A DNA stretch of 64,000 nucleotides from Methylobacterium sp. C25 (lineage in GTDB: Bacteria; Pseudomonadota; Alphaproteobacteria; Rhizobiales; Beijerinckiaceae): contig NZ_JAAUVI010000005.1 in assembly GCF_021352225.1 (NCBI RefSeq), positions 186,001 through 250,000 on the forward strand, given 5' to 3'. Below are positions 56,912 through 64,000 of this stretch, one piece after another. A model generated the notes under the pieces. That model was not told the origin of the DNA, ran no database searches, and worked only from the letters and a program-made list of their open reading frames with translations. Made by a program: the position numbers and the translations under genes. The first letter of the stretch is position 1, and the number at the start of each line of letters is the position of its first letter.

Positions 56912-57871
56912 TCACGGTTCCTGTTTCGCGCGCTGCTCGACCCGCCGACGGCGCTTGGCGGCGCGGCGATCCTCGCGCGTCGTCCTGTCCAAAGTTGGTG
57001 CGTAGCCTTCGGGCACGGCATCCTCGGCAGCGGCGGCCTCGATCCGGGGCAAGGCGTAGGGCGCCAGAACCGTCGCGAAGGTGAGATCGCTGAAATCGGC
57101 GAGGCAGCGCGCAGAGGCGACGAGCTCCGCCGTCGAGCCCTGCCGTGCGATCGCCTCGGTGGGGAGCCGGTAGAGCCGGCCGCCGTCGGAGAAGAGCAGG
57201 TCGCCATTCCCGTCGAAGGCCGCCCAACCGCATCGCGGGAGGTCGACCGTGGCCCCGCCATCGATCACCAGGCGGTGCTCGATCGCCTCCTCCAGGGAGC
57301 CATGCATGCCCCGGCCCCAGCCCTCGAAGCAGGCTTTCCGGCGCAGGGCATGCCCGTGCAAACCCGCCCAGACCTCTTCCTGCTGCGACGGCCGGCTGCG
57401 CCAGGGCGTGTCCGCTCGCCGCTCGATCTCCGCCCGACTGTCGCGCGTGAGGGGCAACACCCTGATGCCCGGTGGCGGAGGGAAACCGGGAGCGAGATCG
57501 AACTGCCCGGCGCCGTTGGCCAGCACCATCTCGCGGTTCGACAGAAACCAGCGGCCGCCATGCCAGGTATCGCCCTGCGGCCATAGCGAGACCGCCGTGA
57601 AGAAGGGCGGCCGCGAGAGGACGGTGTAGGTACCGAACAGTCCGCGGTATTTCGCGAGGAAGCTGACGAGCCACGTCCCGTCCGGGGAGAGCCCGCCCCA
57701 GGACGGCTTCACCGTCCCCTTGAACCACTGGCCGATCCGGAAGCTGTCGTCGCTTCGGTCCCAGGCGATCAGGCAGGTCTGCTTCGAGGGCCCGCGCCGG
57801 TAGATCACGGCCGCCGGTGAGGAGGCCGCGAACACCGCATGCAGCGCGCATTTCGTGACGGCGGCCGCCAT
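56912..57871 (-). CDS. Hypothetical protein in the ligase operon
   Basis: I do not recognise a family. The 319-residue protein has no signal peptide. Several short blocks such as CLIAWDRSDDSFRIGQWFKG, LSPDGTWLVSF, FDGNGDLLFSDGGRLYRLP look like blades of a beta-propeller. The C-terminus is highly basic (about 295-319: DRRAAKRRRRVEQRAKQ), which could bind nucleic acid. The ATG at 57871 overlaps the YjbQ stop codon (TGATG), so it is the last gene of a four-gene coupled run of DNA-repair genes. The function is unknown; a role linked to that repair system is inferred from position only. Confidence 0.75.
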   Translation of the reverse strand: MAAAVTKCALHAVFAASSPAAVIYRRGPSKQTCLIAWDRSDDSFRIGQWFKGTVKPSWGGLSPDGTWLVSFLAKYRGLFGTYTVLSRPPFFTAVSLWPQGDTWHGGRWFLSNREMVLANGAGQFDLAPGFPPPPGIRVLPLTRDSRAEIERRADTPWRSRPSQQEEVWAGLHGHALRRKACFEGWGRGMHGSLEEAIEHRLVIDGGATVDLPRCGWAAFDGNGDLLFSDGGRLYRLPTEAIARQGSTAELVASARCLADFSDLTFATVLAPYALPRIEAAAAEDAVPEGYAPTLDRTTREDRRAAKRRRRVEQRAKQEP

Positions 57872-58341
57872 CACGCTCCGATCGCGCCGAGCAGGATCTC
57901 GCGCCGATGTCCTCGATCGCGATGCTCGATCAGGTAGATCCCCTGCCACGTCCCGAGCCCCAGTTGCCCGTCGATCACCGGCACGCTGAGCCCGGAATCG
58001 GTGAGCATGGTGCGGATATGCGCCGGCATGTCGTCCGGCCCCTCCATGCCGTGCACCCAGCCGGCATTGCGTGGCGCAAGGCTATCGAGGGAGGTGAGCA
58101 GGTCGGTGCGCACGTCCGGGTCGGCATTCTCCTGGATCGTCAGGGAGGCCGAGGTGTGCCGGCAGAAGACCGTGACGAGGCCCTCGCGCAGGCCGCTCTC
58201 GCGCAGGAAACCGGCGACGGCGTCGGTGATGTCCGTAAAGCCCTGGCCCGGCGTCGAGACCGTGAGCCGCGCGCTCGCCCGACGCTCGACGGCACCGCTC
58301 GAAAACCCCTCGATGGTGCCGACCTTGCCCGCCTGCCTCAT
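57871..58341 (-). CDS. YjbQ/UPF0047 family protein
   Basis: A 156-residue protein with the UPF0047 signature: FTDITDAVAGFLRESGL, VFCRHTSASLTIQENADPDVR (59-79) and DGQLGLGTWQGIYLIEHRD. E. coli YjbQ has weak thiamine-phosphate synthase activity, but the family's true role is not settled. Here it is locked between the ATP-dependent DNA ligase (ATGA overlap) and the unknown protein (TGATG overlap), so a role related to nucleic acid or its repair should be considered. The first 23 residues are an extension over the usual family start. Confidence 0.9.
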   Translation of the reverse strand: MRQAGKVGTIEGFSSGAVERRASARLTVSTPGQGFTDITDAVAGFLRESGLREGLVTVFCRHTSASLTIQENADPDVRTDLLTSLDSLAPRNAGWVHGMEGPDDMPAHIRTMLTDSGLSVPVIDGQLGLGTWQGIYLIEHRDRGHRREILLGAIGA

Positions 58342-60131
58342 CCATCCGTCTCCATGCTCGCGCCCGGCGCGATCTCGCGTTCGCCGCGTTCGAGGATCCG
58401 TTCCAGCGCCTCGAGCCTGTCCGCCTCTGCCGGAGGCTTGTCCCAGCGGATGCGGCTGACGCGCGGGAAGCGCATCGCGACACCCGATTTGTGCCGCGTC
58501 GAGCGCTGCACGCCCTCGAAAGCGATCTCCAGCACGAGGCCGGCCTCGCGGCCATAGGCCACTTCCCGCACCGGGCCGAAGCGCTTGGTGGTGTGGTTGC
58601 GGACGTAGCGATCGAGCTTCTGCAGCTCGGCATCGGTGAAGCCGTGATAGGCCTTGCCGACGGGCACCAGCTCCTCGCCCTCGTCCCCGTCGCGCCAGCA
58701 GCCGAAGGTGTAGTCCGAGTAGAAGGACGAGCGCTTCCCGTGCCCGCGCTGCGCGTACATCATCACCGCGTCGACGACGAAGGGCTCGCGCTTCCACTTC
58801 CACCACGGGCCCTTCGGGCGGCCCGGCTGATAGACGCTGTCGAGCCGCTTCAGCATCACGCCCTCGATCGCGTCGGCATCCGCGCCGGCCCCCGCCGAGG
58901 CCGGATCGGCCCGCGCCGTCGCGAGATCCTGCCAAGTCGCGAAGGGTACCAGCGGCGACAAGTCGACTCGCGCGTGGTCGAGCTTTTTTATGAGGTTTTC
59001 GAGTGCCTTGCGCCGCTCAGCGAACGGCAGCGCACGCAGATCCTCACCCCCGGCGGCAAGCAGGTCGTAGGCGCGCACATGCGCCGGAAATTCCTCCAGC
59101 AGCTTGCCCGTCACGGCCTTCCGGTTGAGCCGCTGCTGCAGCACGTTGAAGCTCTGCACGCGGCTCTCGCGCAGGATCAGCAACTCGCCATCGATGGCGC
59201 CCTCGAAGGTCACCGCCTCCGCGAGATCGGGAAACGCGCCGGTGATGTCCTCGCCCGTACGCGAATAGACTTTCGCGACTTGCCGCCCGTCCCGGTCGCG
59301 CCCGCCCGCGAGCTGAACGCGGATGCCGTCCCATTTCCACTCCGCCGAGAACTCGTCGGGCGCGAGCTTGTCGAGGTCCGCGTCCTCCTCGATCGGGTGC
59401 GAGAGCATCGGCGGCCGGAACGGGGCCGGATTCAGCGTCTCCGGCCGGTCGCCCCTGCCCTCGACCCAGGCGAACAGGCTCTCGTAGGGCGGCTCGAGCC
59501 CATGCCAGATCTCCTCGATCGCGTCCGGCTCATGAGCGCCGAGGGCGCCGAGGGCGGTCTTCGCGAGCCGCGCCGAGACGCCGACGCGCAGGTTGCCGGT
59601 GACGAGCTTCAACAGTGCCCAGCGGCCGGTCTCGTCGAGGGCATCGAGCCAACGGGCGAGGTGGCGGGGCAGATCTTTTTTCGCGATGGTCGAGAGGGTT
59701 TCCACCACCTCGGCGAGGGTCGGGACGTCGGGGGGCGGGTTGTTGTGGCCGGGGCCAGCTCCCAGCCCTCTCCCTACCGCGGAGATGCCGCTCCCCTCGC
59801 CCGAGCCGCTTTGCGGGCCACCCTCCCCTGCAGAGGGAGGGTTTGCAGGCGTCGCGCCAGCGGCCGGCCAGATCAACGCCACCGTCTCCGCGAGATCGCC
59901 CACATAGTTCCGCGACAGCCCGAACAGCACCGGATCGACCCGCTCCTCCGCGAGGACCCGGATCATCGCCGGCTTGGCCTCGCGAAAGCTCAGGTTCCCC
60001 GTCATCGCCGCGAGCGCGTAGCCCCGCTCCGGGTCGTGTGTGCTCGCAAAGAAATCCTTCAGCAGCCGCAGCTTGGCGTTGCGGCGGGGCTCGTAGGCGA
60101 GGCGGTCGAGGAGGTGCGCGAAGTCGTTCAC
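58338..60131 (-). CDS. ATP-dependent DNA ligase (damage-response type)
   Basis: A 597-residue ligase of the type annotated as cisplatin-damage-response ligase. An N-terminal domain (about 1-230) is followed by the adenylation domain with active-site Lys266 in FSAEWKWDGIRVQL, motif III-like IDGELLIL, motif IV EGVMLKRLDS, motif V WWKWKREPFVVDAVMM and a C-terminal OB-fold. Residues about 93-128 are a low-complexity insert derived from a palindromic repeat. It starts at GTG 60131, overlapping the exonuclease stop as GTGA. Its usual partners, an Lhr-type helicase and the phosphodiesterase PdeM, are not in the window. Confidence 0.94.
   Translation of the reverse strand: MNDFAHLLDRLAYEPRRNAKLRLLKDFFASTHDPERGYALAAMTGNLSFREAKPAMIRVLAEERVDPVLFGLSRNYVGDLAETVALIWPAAGATPANPPSAGEGGPQSGSGEGSGISAVGRGLGAGPGHNNPPPDVPTLAEVVETLSTIAKKDLPRHLARWLDALDETGRWALLKLVTGNLRVGVSARLAKTALGALGAHEPDAIEEIWHGLEPPYESLFAWVEGRGDRPETLNPAPFRPPMLSHPIEEDADLDKLAPDEFSAEWKWDGIRVQLAGGRDRDGRQVAKVYSRTGEDITGAFPDLAEAVTFEGAIDGELLILRESRVQSFNVLQQRLNRKAVTGKLLEEFPAHVRAYDLLAAGGEDLRALPFAERRKALENLIKKLDHARVDLSPLVPFATWQDLATARADPASAGAGADADAIEGVMLKRLDSVYQPGRPKGPWWKWKREPFVVDAVMMYAQRGHGKRSSFYSDYTFGCWRDGDEGEELVPVGKAYHGFTDAELQKLDRYVRNHTTKRFGPVREVAYGREAGLVLEIAFEGVQRSTRHKSGVAMRFPRVSRIRWDKPPAEADRLEALERILERGEREIAPGASMETDG
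59753..59846. repeat. Palindromic intergenic-type repeat inserted inside the ligase gene
   Basis: Within the ligase gene this stretch contains CCCTCCC (59821-59827) and GGGAGGG (59835-59841) around CTGCAG, and flanking CCCTCTCC and CTCCCCTCGCCC motifs that pair loosely. Its translation, NPPSAGEGGPQSGSGEG and so on, is the typical peptide encoded by dispersed alphaproteobacterial repeats. It is in frame, so the ligase stays open. Confidence 0.6.
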
Positions 60132-61186
60132 GACGAGGCCTCCTCCATTCCCGGCTTCGCAGCAGGATCGGGCTCCGCCTCGCCGTCGTCGCCATAGCCC
60201 AGCAGATGCAGCGGCTTCGCCTTGATGCCCTGCGTGCCGCACCAATGCACGAGGGCGTCCTCCTGCCCGTGCGTCACCCAGACCTCCTCCGCGCCGATGT
60301 CGCGGATCGTCCGACAGAGGTCTGGCCAGTCCGAATGATCGGAGATCACCAGGGGCAGCTCGACGCCCTTCTGACGGGCGCGGGCACGAACCCGCATCCA
60401 GCCCGAGGCGAAGGCGGCGACCGGGTCGGGAAACTTGCGCGCCCACAGATCCTGGATCGCGGAAGGCGGGCAGATCACGATGGCGCCAGTCAGGTCCTTG
60501 CGCTCGGCAGCGACGACCTTCGGCGTATCGCCGAGCGGGATACCCTCTCGCTTGTAGAGCTCGGTCAGCTTCTCCATGGCGCCGTGCAGGTGGATCGGCC
60601 GATCCCACCCCTCCTCGCGCAGGAGCGCCATCACGCGCTGCGCCTTGCCGAGCGCATAGGCGCCGACGATGTGGGCGCGCTCGGGAAACAGCGCGACCGA
60701 GTCGAGCAGCTTCCTCACCTCGCCGCGCGTATCGGGATGCACGAAGACCGGGAGGCCGAAGGTCGCCTCGGTGATGAAGACGTCGCAGGGAATGACCTCG
60801 AAGGGCAGGCAGGTCGGGTCGGGCGCACGCTTGTAGTCGCCGGACACGACGATGCGCTTGCCGTCCTTCTCGATGGCGATCTGCGCCGAACCGAGCACAT
60901 GGCCGGCCGGAGCGAAGCGCACCGTCACGTCGCCGATCCGCATCGCCTCACCGAGGCGAGCCTCCTGCCGCGTCCGGCAAAAATCCTCTCCGTAGCGCAC
61001 GGCCATGATGCGCAGCGTCTCTGCCGTGCCGAGGACGTGCCCATGCCCGGAGCGGGCATGGTCGGCATGGCCATGGGTGATCAGCGCGCGCTCGACGGGC
61101 CAGGTCGGGTCGACGTGGAAGCGGCCGAGCGGGCAATACAGGCCCTCTCGCGTCAGGCTCAGCAATTCGGAGGCGCTGATCGGCAT
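60128..61186 (-). CDS. Ligase-associated MBL-fold exonuclease
   Basis: A 352-residue metallo-beta-lactamase/beta-CASP nuclease of the family called ligase-associated DNA damage response exonuclease. The metal motif is ITHGHADHARSGHG (His38, His40, Asp42, His43), followed by APAGHVLGSAQIAI, VVSGDYKRAPDPTC and the beta-CASP HSDW segment VISDHSDWPDLCRTI. It probably trims DNA ends before ligation. The frame extends upstream to 61543, but ATG 61186 gives the normal start MPISASELLSLTREG. It heads the operon and is divergent from the methyltransferase gene by 50 bases. No clear ribosome site is visible. Confidence 0.93.
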   Translation of the reverse strand: MPISASELLSLTREGLYCPLGRFHVDPTWPVERALITHGHADHARSGHGHVLGTAETLRIMAVRYGEDFCRTRQEARLGEAMRIGDVTVRFAPAGHVLGSAQIAIEKDGKRIVVSGDYKRAPDPTCLPFEVIPCDVFITEATFGLPVFVHPDTRGEVRKLLDSVALFPERAHIVGAYALGKAQRVMALLREEGWDRPIHLHGAMEKLTELYKREGIPLGDTPKVVAAERKDLTGAIVICPPSAIQDLWARKFPDPVAAFASGWMRVRARARQKGVELPLVISDHSDWPDLCRTIRDIGAEEVWVTHGQEDALVHWCGTQGIKAKPLHLLGYGDDGEAEPDPAAKPGMEEASS

Positions 61187-61236
61187 CAGGAGGGATATAG
61201 GAGCGGCCCAGAACTCCGCATCCAGTCCCAGACACC

Positions 61237-62175
61237 ATGTCCCGCCAACGATCCTCCGGAGACCTCCTCGCCGACCGCCGCTACGCCTATGCCGAAGCCT
61301 GCCTGGCCGAGGGAGATGCCGAGGGGGCTGCCGAGATGGCCGAGCAGGCACTCGAAATCGCGCCGCTCTATGCCCCGGCGTGGTTTCTGCTCGGGCGGGC
61401 TCGGGAGGCCCGTTTCTTCGCGTCCAGCGAAGAGCGAGACGAACAGGCCGCCCGCGCGGCCTACGCCAAGGCGCTCGACATCGACCCCGGCGACACGCTC
61501 GGCGCACGTCTCCACCTCGCCGGGCTCGGCAGCGGCGATGCACTGGCCGCGATCACGCCGGCTTATGTGCGTGCGCTGTTCGATGGCTACGCGCCGCGCT
61601 TCGAGAAGCATCTCGTCGGCGACCTGCACTATCGCGGCCCCGAGCTGATCATGGCGGCGCTCGACGCGCTGCCGGATACCCCTGCCCGGTTCGAAACGGT
61701 GCTCGATCTCGGCTGCGGCACCGGCCTGATGGGTCGGGCGCTGGCCGGCCGGGTCGGGCAGCTTGCCGGGGTCGACCTGTCGCCGGCGATGCTCGCCCTT
61801 GCGCGACGGACGGGGCTCTATGCTCGGCTCGCCGAGGGCGAGCTGACGAGCTTCCTCTCAGAGGAAGCCCCGGCGAGTGCCGACCTCGTCATCGCGGCCG
61901 ACGTGCTGATCTATTTGCCCAGTCTGGTCCCGGTCTTCACGGCCATCGAGCGCGTCATCCGGGCCGGAGCTCTGGCGGTCGTCTCCATCCAATCTCACGA
62001 CGGCGAAGGCGTGGTCCTCGGGGCCGACGGGCGCTTCGCACATGGAAACGCCCATCTTCGCGCGGCAGCCGAACGGTCGCGTCTCGATCTGGTCGCCATG
62101 CCGGAGGCGGGAATTCGCCGGCAGCGGGGCGAGGAGGTCCCGGGTCGCATCGCGATCCTGCGCAAGCCGCGCTGA
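61237..62175 (+). CDS. TPR-containing SAM-dependent methyltransferase
   Basis: A 312-residue protein. The N-terminal third (about 14-110) is helical with TPR-like repeats (AEACLAEGDAEGAAEMAEQALEIAP). The rest is a class I methyltransferase with motif I VLDLGCGTGLMG (155-166), GVDLSPAMLALARR and DLVIAADVLIYL. The substrate is unknown; the family resembles predicted Mg-protoporphyrin or ubiquinone-type methyltransferases with a TPR. It is divergent from the exonuclease, so the 50-base gap holds both promoters. Confidence 0.9.
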   Translation: MSRQRSSGDLLADRRYAYAEACLAEGDAEGAAEMAEQALEIAPLYAPAWFLLGRAREARFFASSEERDEQAARAAYAKALDIDPGDTLGARLHLAGLGSGDALAAITPAYVRALFDGYAPRFEKHLVGDLHYRGPELIMAALDALPDTPARFETVLDLGCGTGLMGRALAGRVGQLAGVDLSPAMLALARRTGLYARLAEGELTSFLSEEAPASADLVIAADVLIYLPSLVPVFTAIERVIRAGALAVVSIQSHDGEGVVLGADGRFAHGNAHLRAAAERSRLDLVAMPEAGIRRQRGEEVPGRIAILRKPR

Positions 62176-62200
62176 TTGGATAGCGCTCCGAGCGGGACCC

Positions 62201-62623
62201 TCAGTCTCCGCCCGTGTCGCCGCGCAAACGCTTGACCGCGCCGCGCCGGCTCTTGGTTTCGAGCCGACGCGTCTTCGAGGCGAGTGTCGGCCTCGTCGCG
62301 CGCCGTGGCTTCGGTGGCACCGCAGCCTCGGCGACGAGAGCGGCGAGGCGTTCGCGGGCATCGGCCCGGTTGCGCTCCTGGGTGCGGTGCTGACGGGCGT
62401 CGATCACGAGGACGCCGTCATCGGTGAGCCGGCGGCCGGCGAGCTTCATGAGCCTGATGGCGACGGCGTTCGGCAGTGAGGGCGAGCGGCGTACATCGAA
62501 GCGGAGCTGCACCGCGCTCGCCACCTTGTTGACGTTCTGGCCGCCGGGCCCGGAGGCGCGCACAAAGCTCTCTTCGAGTTCTGCCTCGTCGATGGCGATC
62601 TGCGGCGTGCATTGGAGCGCCAT
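62201..62623 (-). CDS. arfB: Peptidyl-tRNA hydrolase ArfB
   Basis: Rescues stalled ribosomes by hydrolysing peptidyl-tRNA. The 140-residue protein has the GGQ motif at Gly27-Gly28-Gln29 in SGPGGQNVNKVAS, and a basic C-terminal tail (KTRRLETKSRRGAVKRLRG) that enters the mRNA channel. It follows bolA by ten bases on the same strand. Confidence 0.95.
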   Translation of the reverse strand: MALQCTPQIAIDEAELEESFVRASGPGGQNVNKVASAVQLRFDVRRSPSLPNAVAIRLMKLAGRRLTDDGVLVIDARQHRTQERNRADARERLAALVAEAAVPPKPRRATRPTLASKTRRLETKSRRGAVKRLRGDTGGD

Positions 62624-62633
62624 CGGAACGACG

Positions 62634-62918
62634 TCAGCCGGCTTCGGACGGGGTGCGGGCCTTGAGGGCGAGCGCGTGCAAACCTCGTTCGAAGGCGGGC
62701 GCGAGCATGCCGTTCACGAGGCGATGGCGCTCGACCCGGCTCTTCCCTTCGAAGGCGGTCGAGACCACATCCACCCTGTAATGCGTTTCGCCACCGGGCC
62801 GTGCGCCCGAATGGCCCGCATGCAGGTGGGACTCGTCGACCACGTCGAGATGCGTCGGCGAGAGCTGGGCCTGCAGCGTCTGCCCGATCCAGTCCTTCAG
62901 CGTGCCTTGGCCGCTCAT
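62634..62918 (-). CDS. BolA family protein
   Basis: A 94-residue BolA-type protein (monothiol-glutaredoxin partner). The fold is indicated by LSPTHLDVVDESHLHAGHSG (about 19-38), HYRVDVVSTAFEGKSRVERHRLV and the final helix. The ATG at 62918 has GGAG six bases upstream; an adjacent ATG at 62921 is also possible. It is cotranscribed with arfB and divergent from the J-domain gene, the common alphaproteobacterial arrangement. Confidence 0.92.
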   Translation of the reverse strand: MSGQGTLKDWIGQTLQAQLSPTHLDVVDESHLHAGHSGARPGGETHYRVDVVSTAFEGKSRVERHRLVNGMLAPAFERGLHALALKARTPSEAG

Positions 62919-63038
62919 CATCGTCTCCACTCGTGTCCGACTGGCCGGCGGTGCGGGTCGTCAAGCCCGAAACCACGCATGCGTCATCAGGCCCGTCGGA
63001 CTTGTGTCTCCGGTCCACCCCCTCATAATCGGGTCGTC

Positions 63039-63698
63039 ATGGATCTCAACTCGCCGCTGTTCGACAGCATCCGCATCAAGCCCAAATGTGACGACCCGAA
63101 AGCCGGTTCGGGCAAGGGCGGCGCGGATCAGAGCGCGGCCGCCGATGCGCTCTGCGAGGCGCCCGGCTGCACGCATCCGGGCCTCTATCGTGCTCCCAAG
63201 GGCCGCAAGCAGGAGGGGCAATATCACCGCTTCTGCATCGATCACGTGCGCGCCTACAACGCCGCCTACAACTACTTCGACGGCATGAACGACGACGCCG
63301 TCCAGGCTTTCCAGAAGGACGCGATCATCGGTCATCGTCCGACCTGGGCGATGGGATCTGGCACCGCAGAGCCGCGCAAGCGTCGCCGCGATGCGCAGCC
63401 CGAGCGCGACTGGGCCTATGCCGATCCACTCGGCGTGCTGCGTGCGGCCGGCATCGGCGGCAACGAGCGCAAGGCGGCCCCCGAGCCGAAGAAGCCGCGA
63501 TACTCCTCGGCGGTCCGCAAGGCCCTCGATGTGCTCGGGCTCGACGAGAACGCGGATACGGCAGCGATCAAGGCCCAATACAAGGTGCTGGTGAAGCGCT
63601 TCCATCCGGACGCCAATGGCGGCGATCGCTCCTTCGAGGACCGCCTGCGCGACATCATCCGCGCCCATGACGTGCTCCGCGGCGCCAACCTCTGCTGA
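63039..63698 (+). CDS. J-domain protein
   Basis: A 219-residue DnaJ-like co-chaperone. The J domain is at the C-terminus (about 156-216), with HPD at 189-191 in VKRFHPDANGGDRSF. The N-terminal part has Cys39, Cys44, Cys66 and nearby histidines that could bind a metal, plus FCIDHVRAYNAAYNYFDGM. Proteins of this type sit next to bolA and cobS across alphaproteobacteria. The frame runs upstream to 62424, but ATG 63039 gives the normal start MDLNSPLFDSIRIKPKCDD. Confidence 0.9.
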   Translation: MDLNSPLFDSIRIKPKCDDPKAGSGKGGADQSAAADALCEAPGCTHPGLYRAPKGRKQEGQYHRFCIDHVRAYNAAYNYFDGMNDDAVQAFQKDAIIGHRPTWAMGSGTAEPRKRRRDAQPERDWAYADPLGVLRAAGIGGNERKAAPEPKKPRYSSAVRKALDVLGLDENADTAAIKAQYKVLVKRFHPDANGGDRSFEDRLRDIIRAHDVLRGANLC

Positions 63699-63902
63699 GT
63701 GAGGGCCGCGTCCACGGCATGAAGGATGCTACCCGACAGGGGGCGGCAATCGCGTCGTTCAGAACTATATCCGGCCGGCCCCCTTGGCGGTTGCCGGACC
63801 CGGCGACTAAGGAAGGCGTCGGCATTCCGTCCTGCGGCCCGTTCCCGAGCCGGTCGCAAGCCAGCGATCCACGCGGGCGCACGCGCCCCGAAGAGGCCAT
63901 TC

Positions 63903-64000
63903 ATGCTTTCTGACGACACCTACGCCTCGCTCCCCGACCGGGAAGTCTCCGTCCGCGAGGCCTTCGGGATCGATCTCGACCTCAAGGTGCCGGCCTTCTC
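63903..64000 (+). CDS. cobS: Cobaltochelatase subunit CobS (start only)
   Basis: Only the first 32 residues are in the window, MLSDDTYASLPDREVSVREA then FGIDLDLKVPAFS, which match the CobS start as I know it. CobS is the AAA+ ATPase subunit of aerobic cobaltochelatase in vitamin B12 synthesis. The position downstream of the J-domain gene supports the call. The gene continues past the right edge. Confidence 0.85.
   Translation, partial: MLSDDTYASLPDREVSVREAFGIDLDLKVPAF

Noticed and set aside
59615..61648. A 677-codon plus-strand frame opposite the ligase and exonuclease
   Set aside because: Both minus-strand genes are complete with catalytic motifs; this frame is a GC-driven shadow.

Overview
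This GC-rich window looks like an ordinary chromosomal segment of an alphaproteobacterium of the order Hyphomicrobiales (Rhizobiales), most like the Methylobacteriaceae. That placement is inferred from gene content and order: recR, def-fmt-truA, pheS-pheT beside rplT-rpmI, a DUF1150/Hsp20 pair, a cpa/tad pilus cluster, aroA-cmk beside a TIGR02300 gene, bolA / J-domain gene / cobS, and a DUF6894 protein. I see no insertion sequence, prophage, integrase or CRISPR array. The one RNA gene seen is tRNA-Ala(GGC).

Layout. 1-10.9 kb: recR; an HpaB/AbfD-family flavoprotein divergent from a TetR-isochorismatase pair; def-fmt-truA; dapE; a PilZ protein; a MoeB/ThiF enzyme; a lone flagellar hook/rod-like protein; metB. 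11-21.3 kb: leftward translation genes (rpmI-rplT, terminator, pheS-pheT, SEC-C protein) and infC, which is separated from rpmI by a SUKH-domain gene and a rightward glycosyltransferase plus glycogen-debranching-like pair. infC appears to start at AUU. 21.4-24.7 kb: a second GT4 glycosyltransferase, an alpha/beta hydrolase, and hsp20-DUF1150 behind a convincing heat-shock (sigma-32 type) promoter. 24.9-34.8 kb: flp-cpaABCDEF-tadBC for a Flp/Tad type IVc pilus, with a TPR lipoprotein on the opposite strand.

34.9-50.7 kb: M17 aminopeptidase, EcsC-like protein and AmpG-like transporter, mutS, malic enzyme (maeB), an emrAB-type efflux pair with its divergent TetR regulator and a 17-bp palindromic operator, hrpB and a DUF805 protein. 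50.8-55.3 kb: a Crp/Fnr regulator, two small accessory genes, aroA-cmk, a TIGR02300 protein with an Asp-rich tail, and tRNA-Ala. 55.4-64 kb: queD-queC, a small secreted protein, a leftward four-gene run with overlapping stop/start codons (MBL exonuclease, ATP-dependent DNA ligase, YjbQ, unknown protein), a TPR-methyltransferase, bolA-arfB, a J-domain protein and the start of cobS.

Most of the window is housekeeping. The parts most worth following up are the DNA-repair operon that carries YjbQ and an unknown protein, with a palindromic repeat inserted in the ligase linker; the AUU start of infC; the GT4/debranching-enzyme pair; the RpoH promoter and leader of hsp20; and the small-gene region downstream of cmk.
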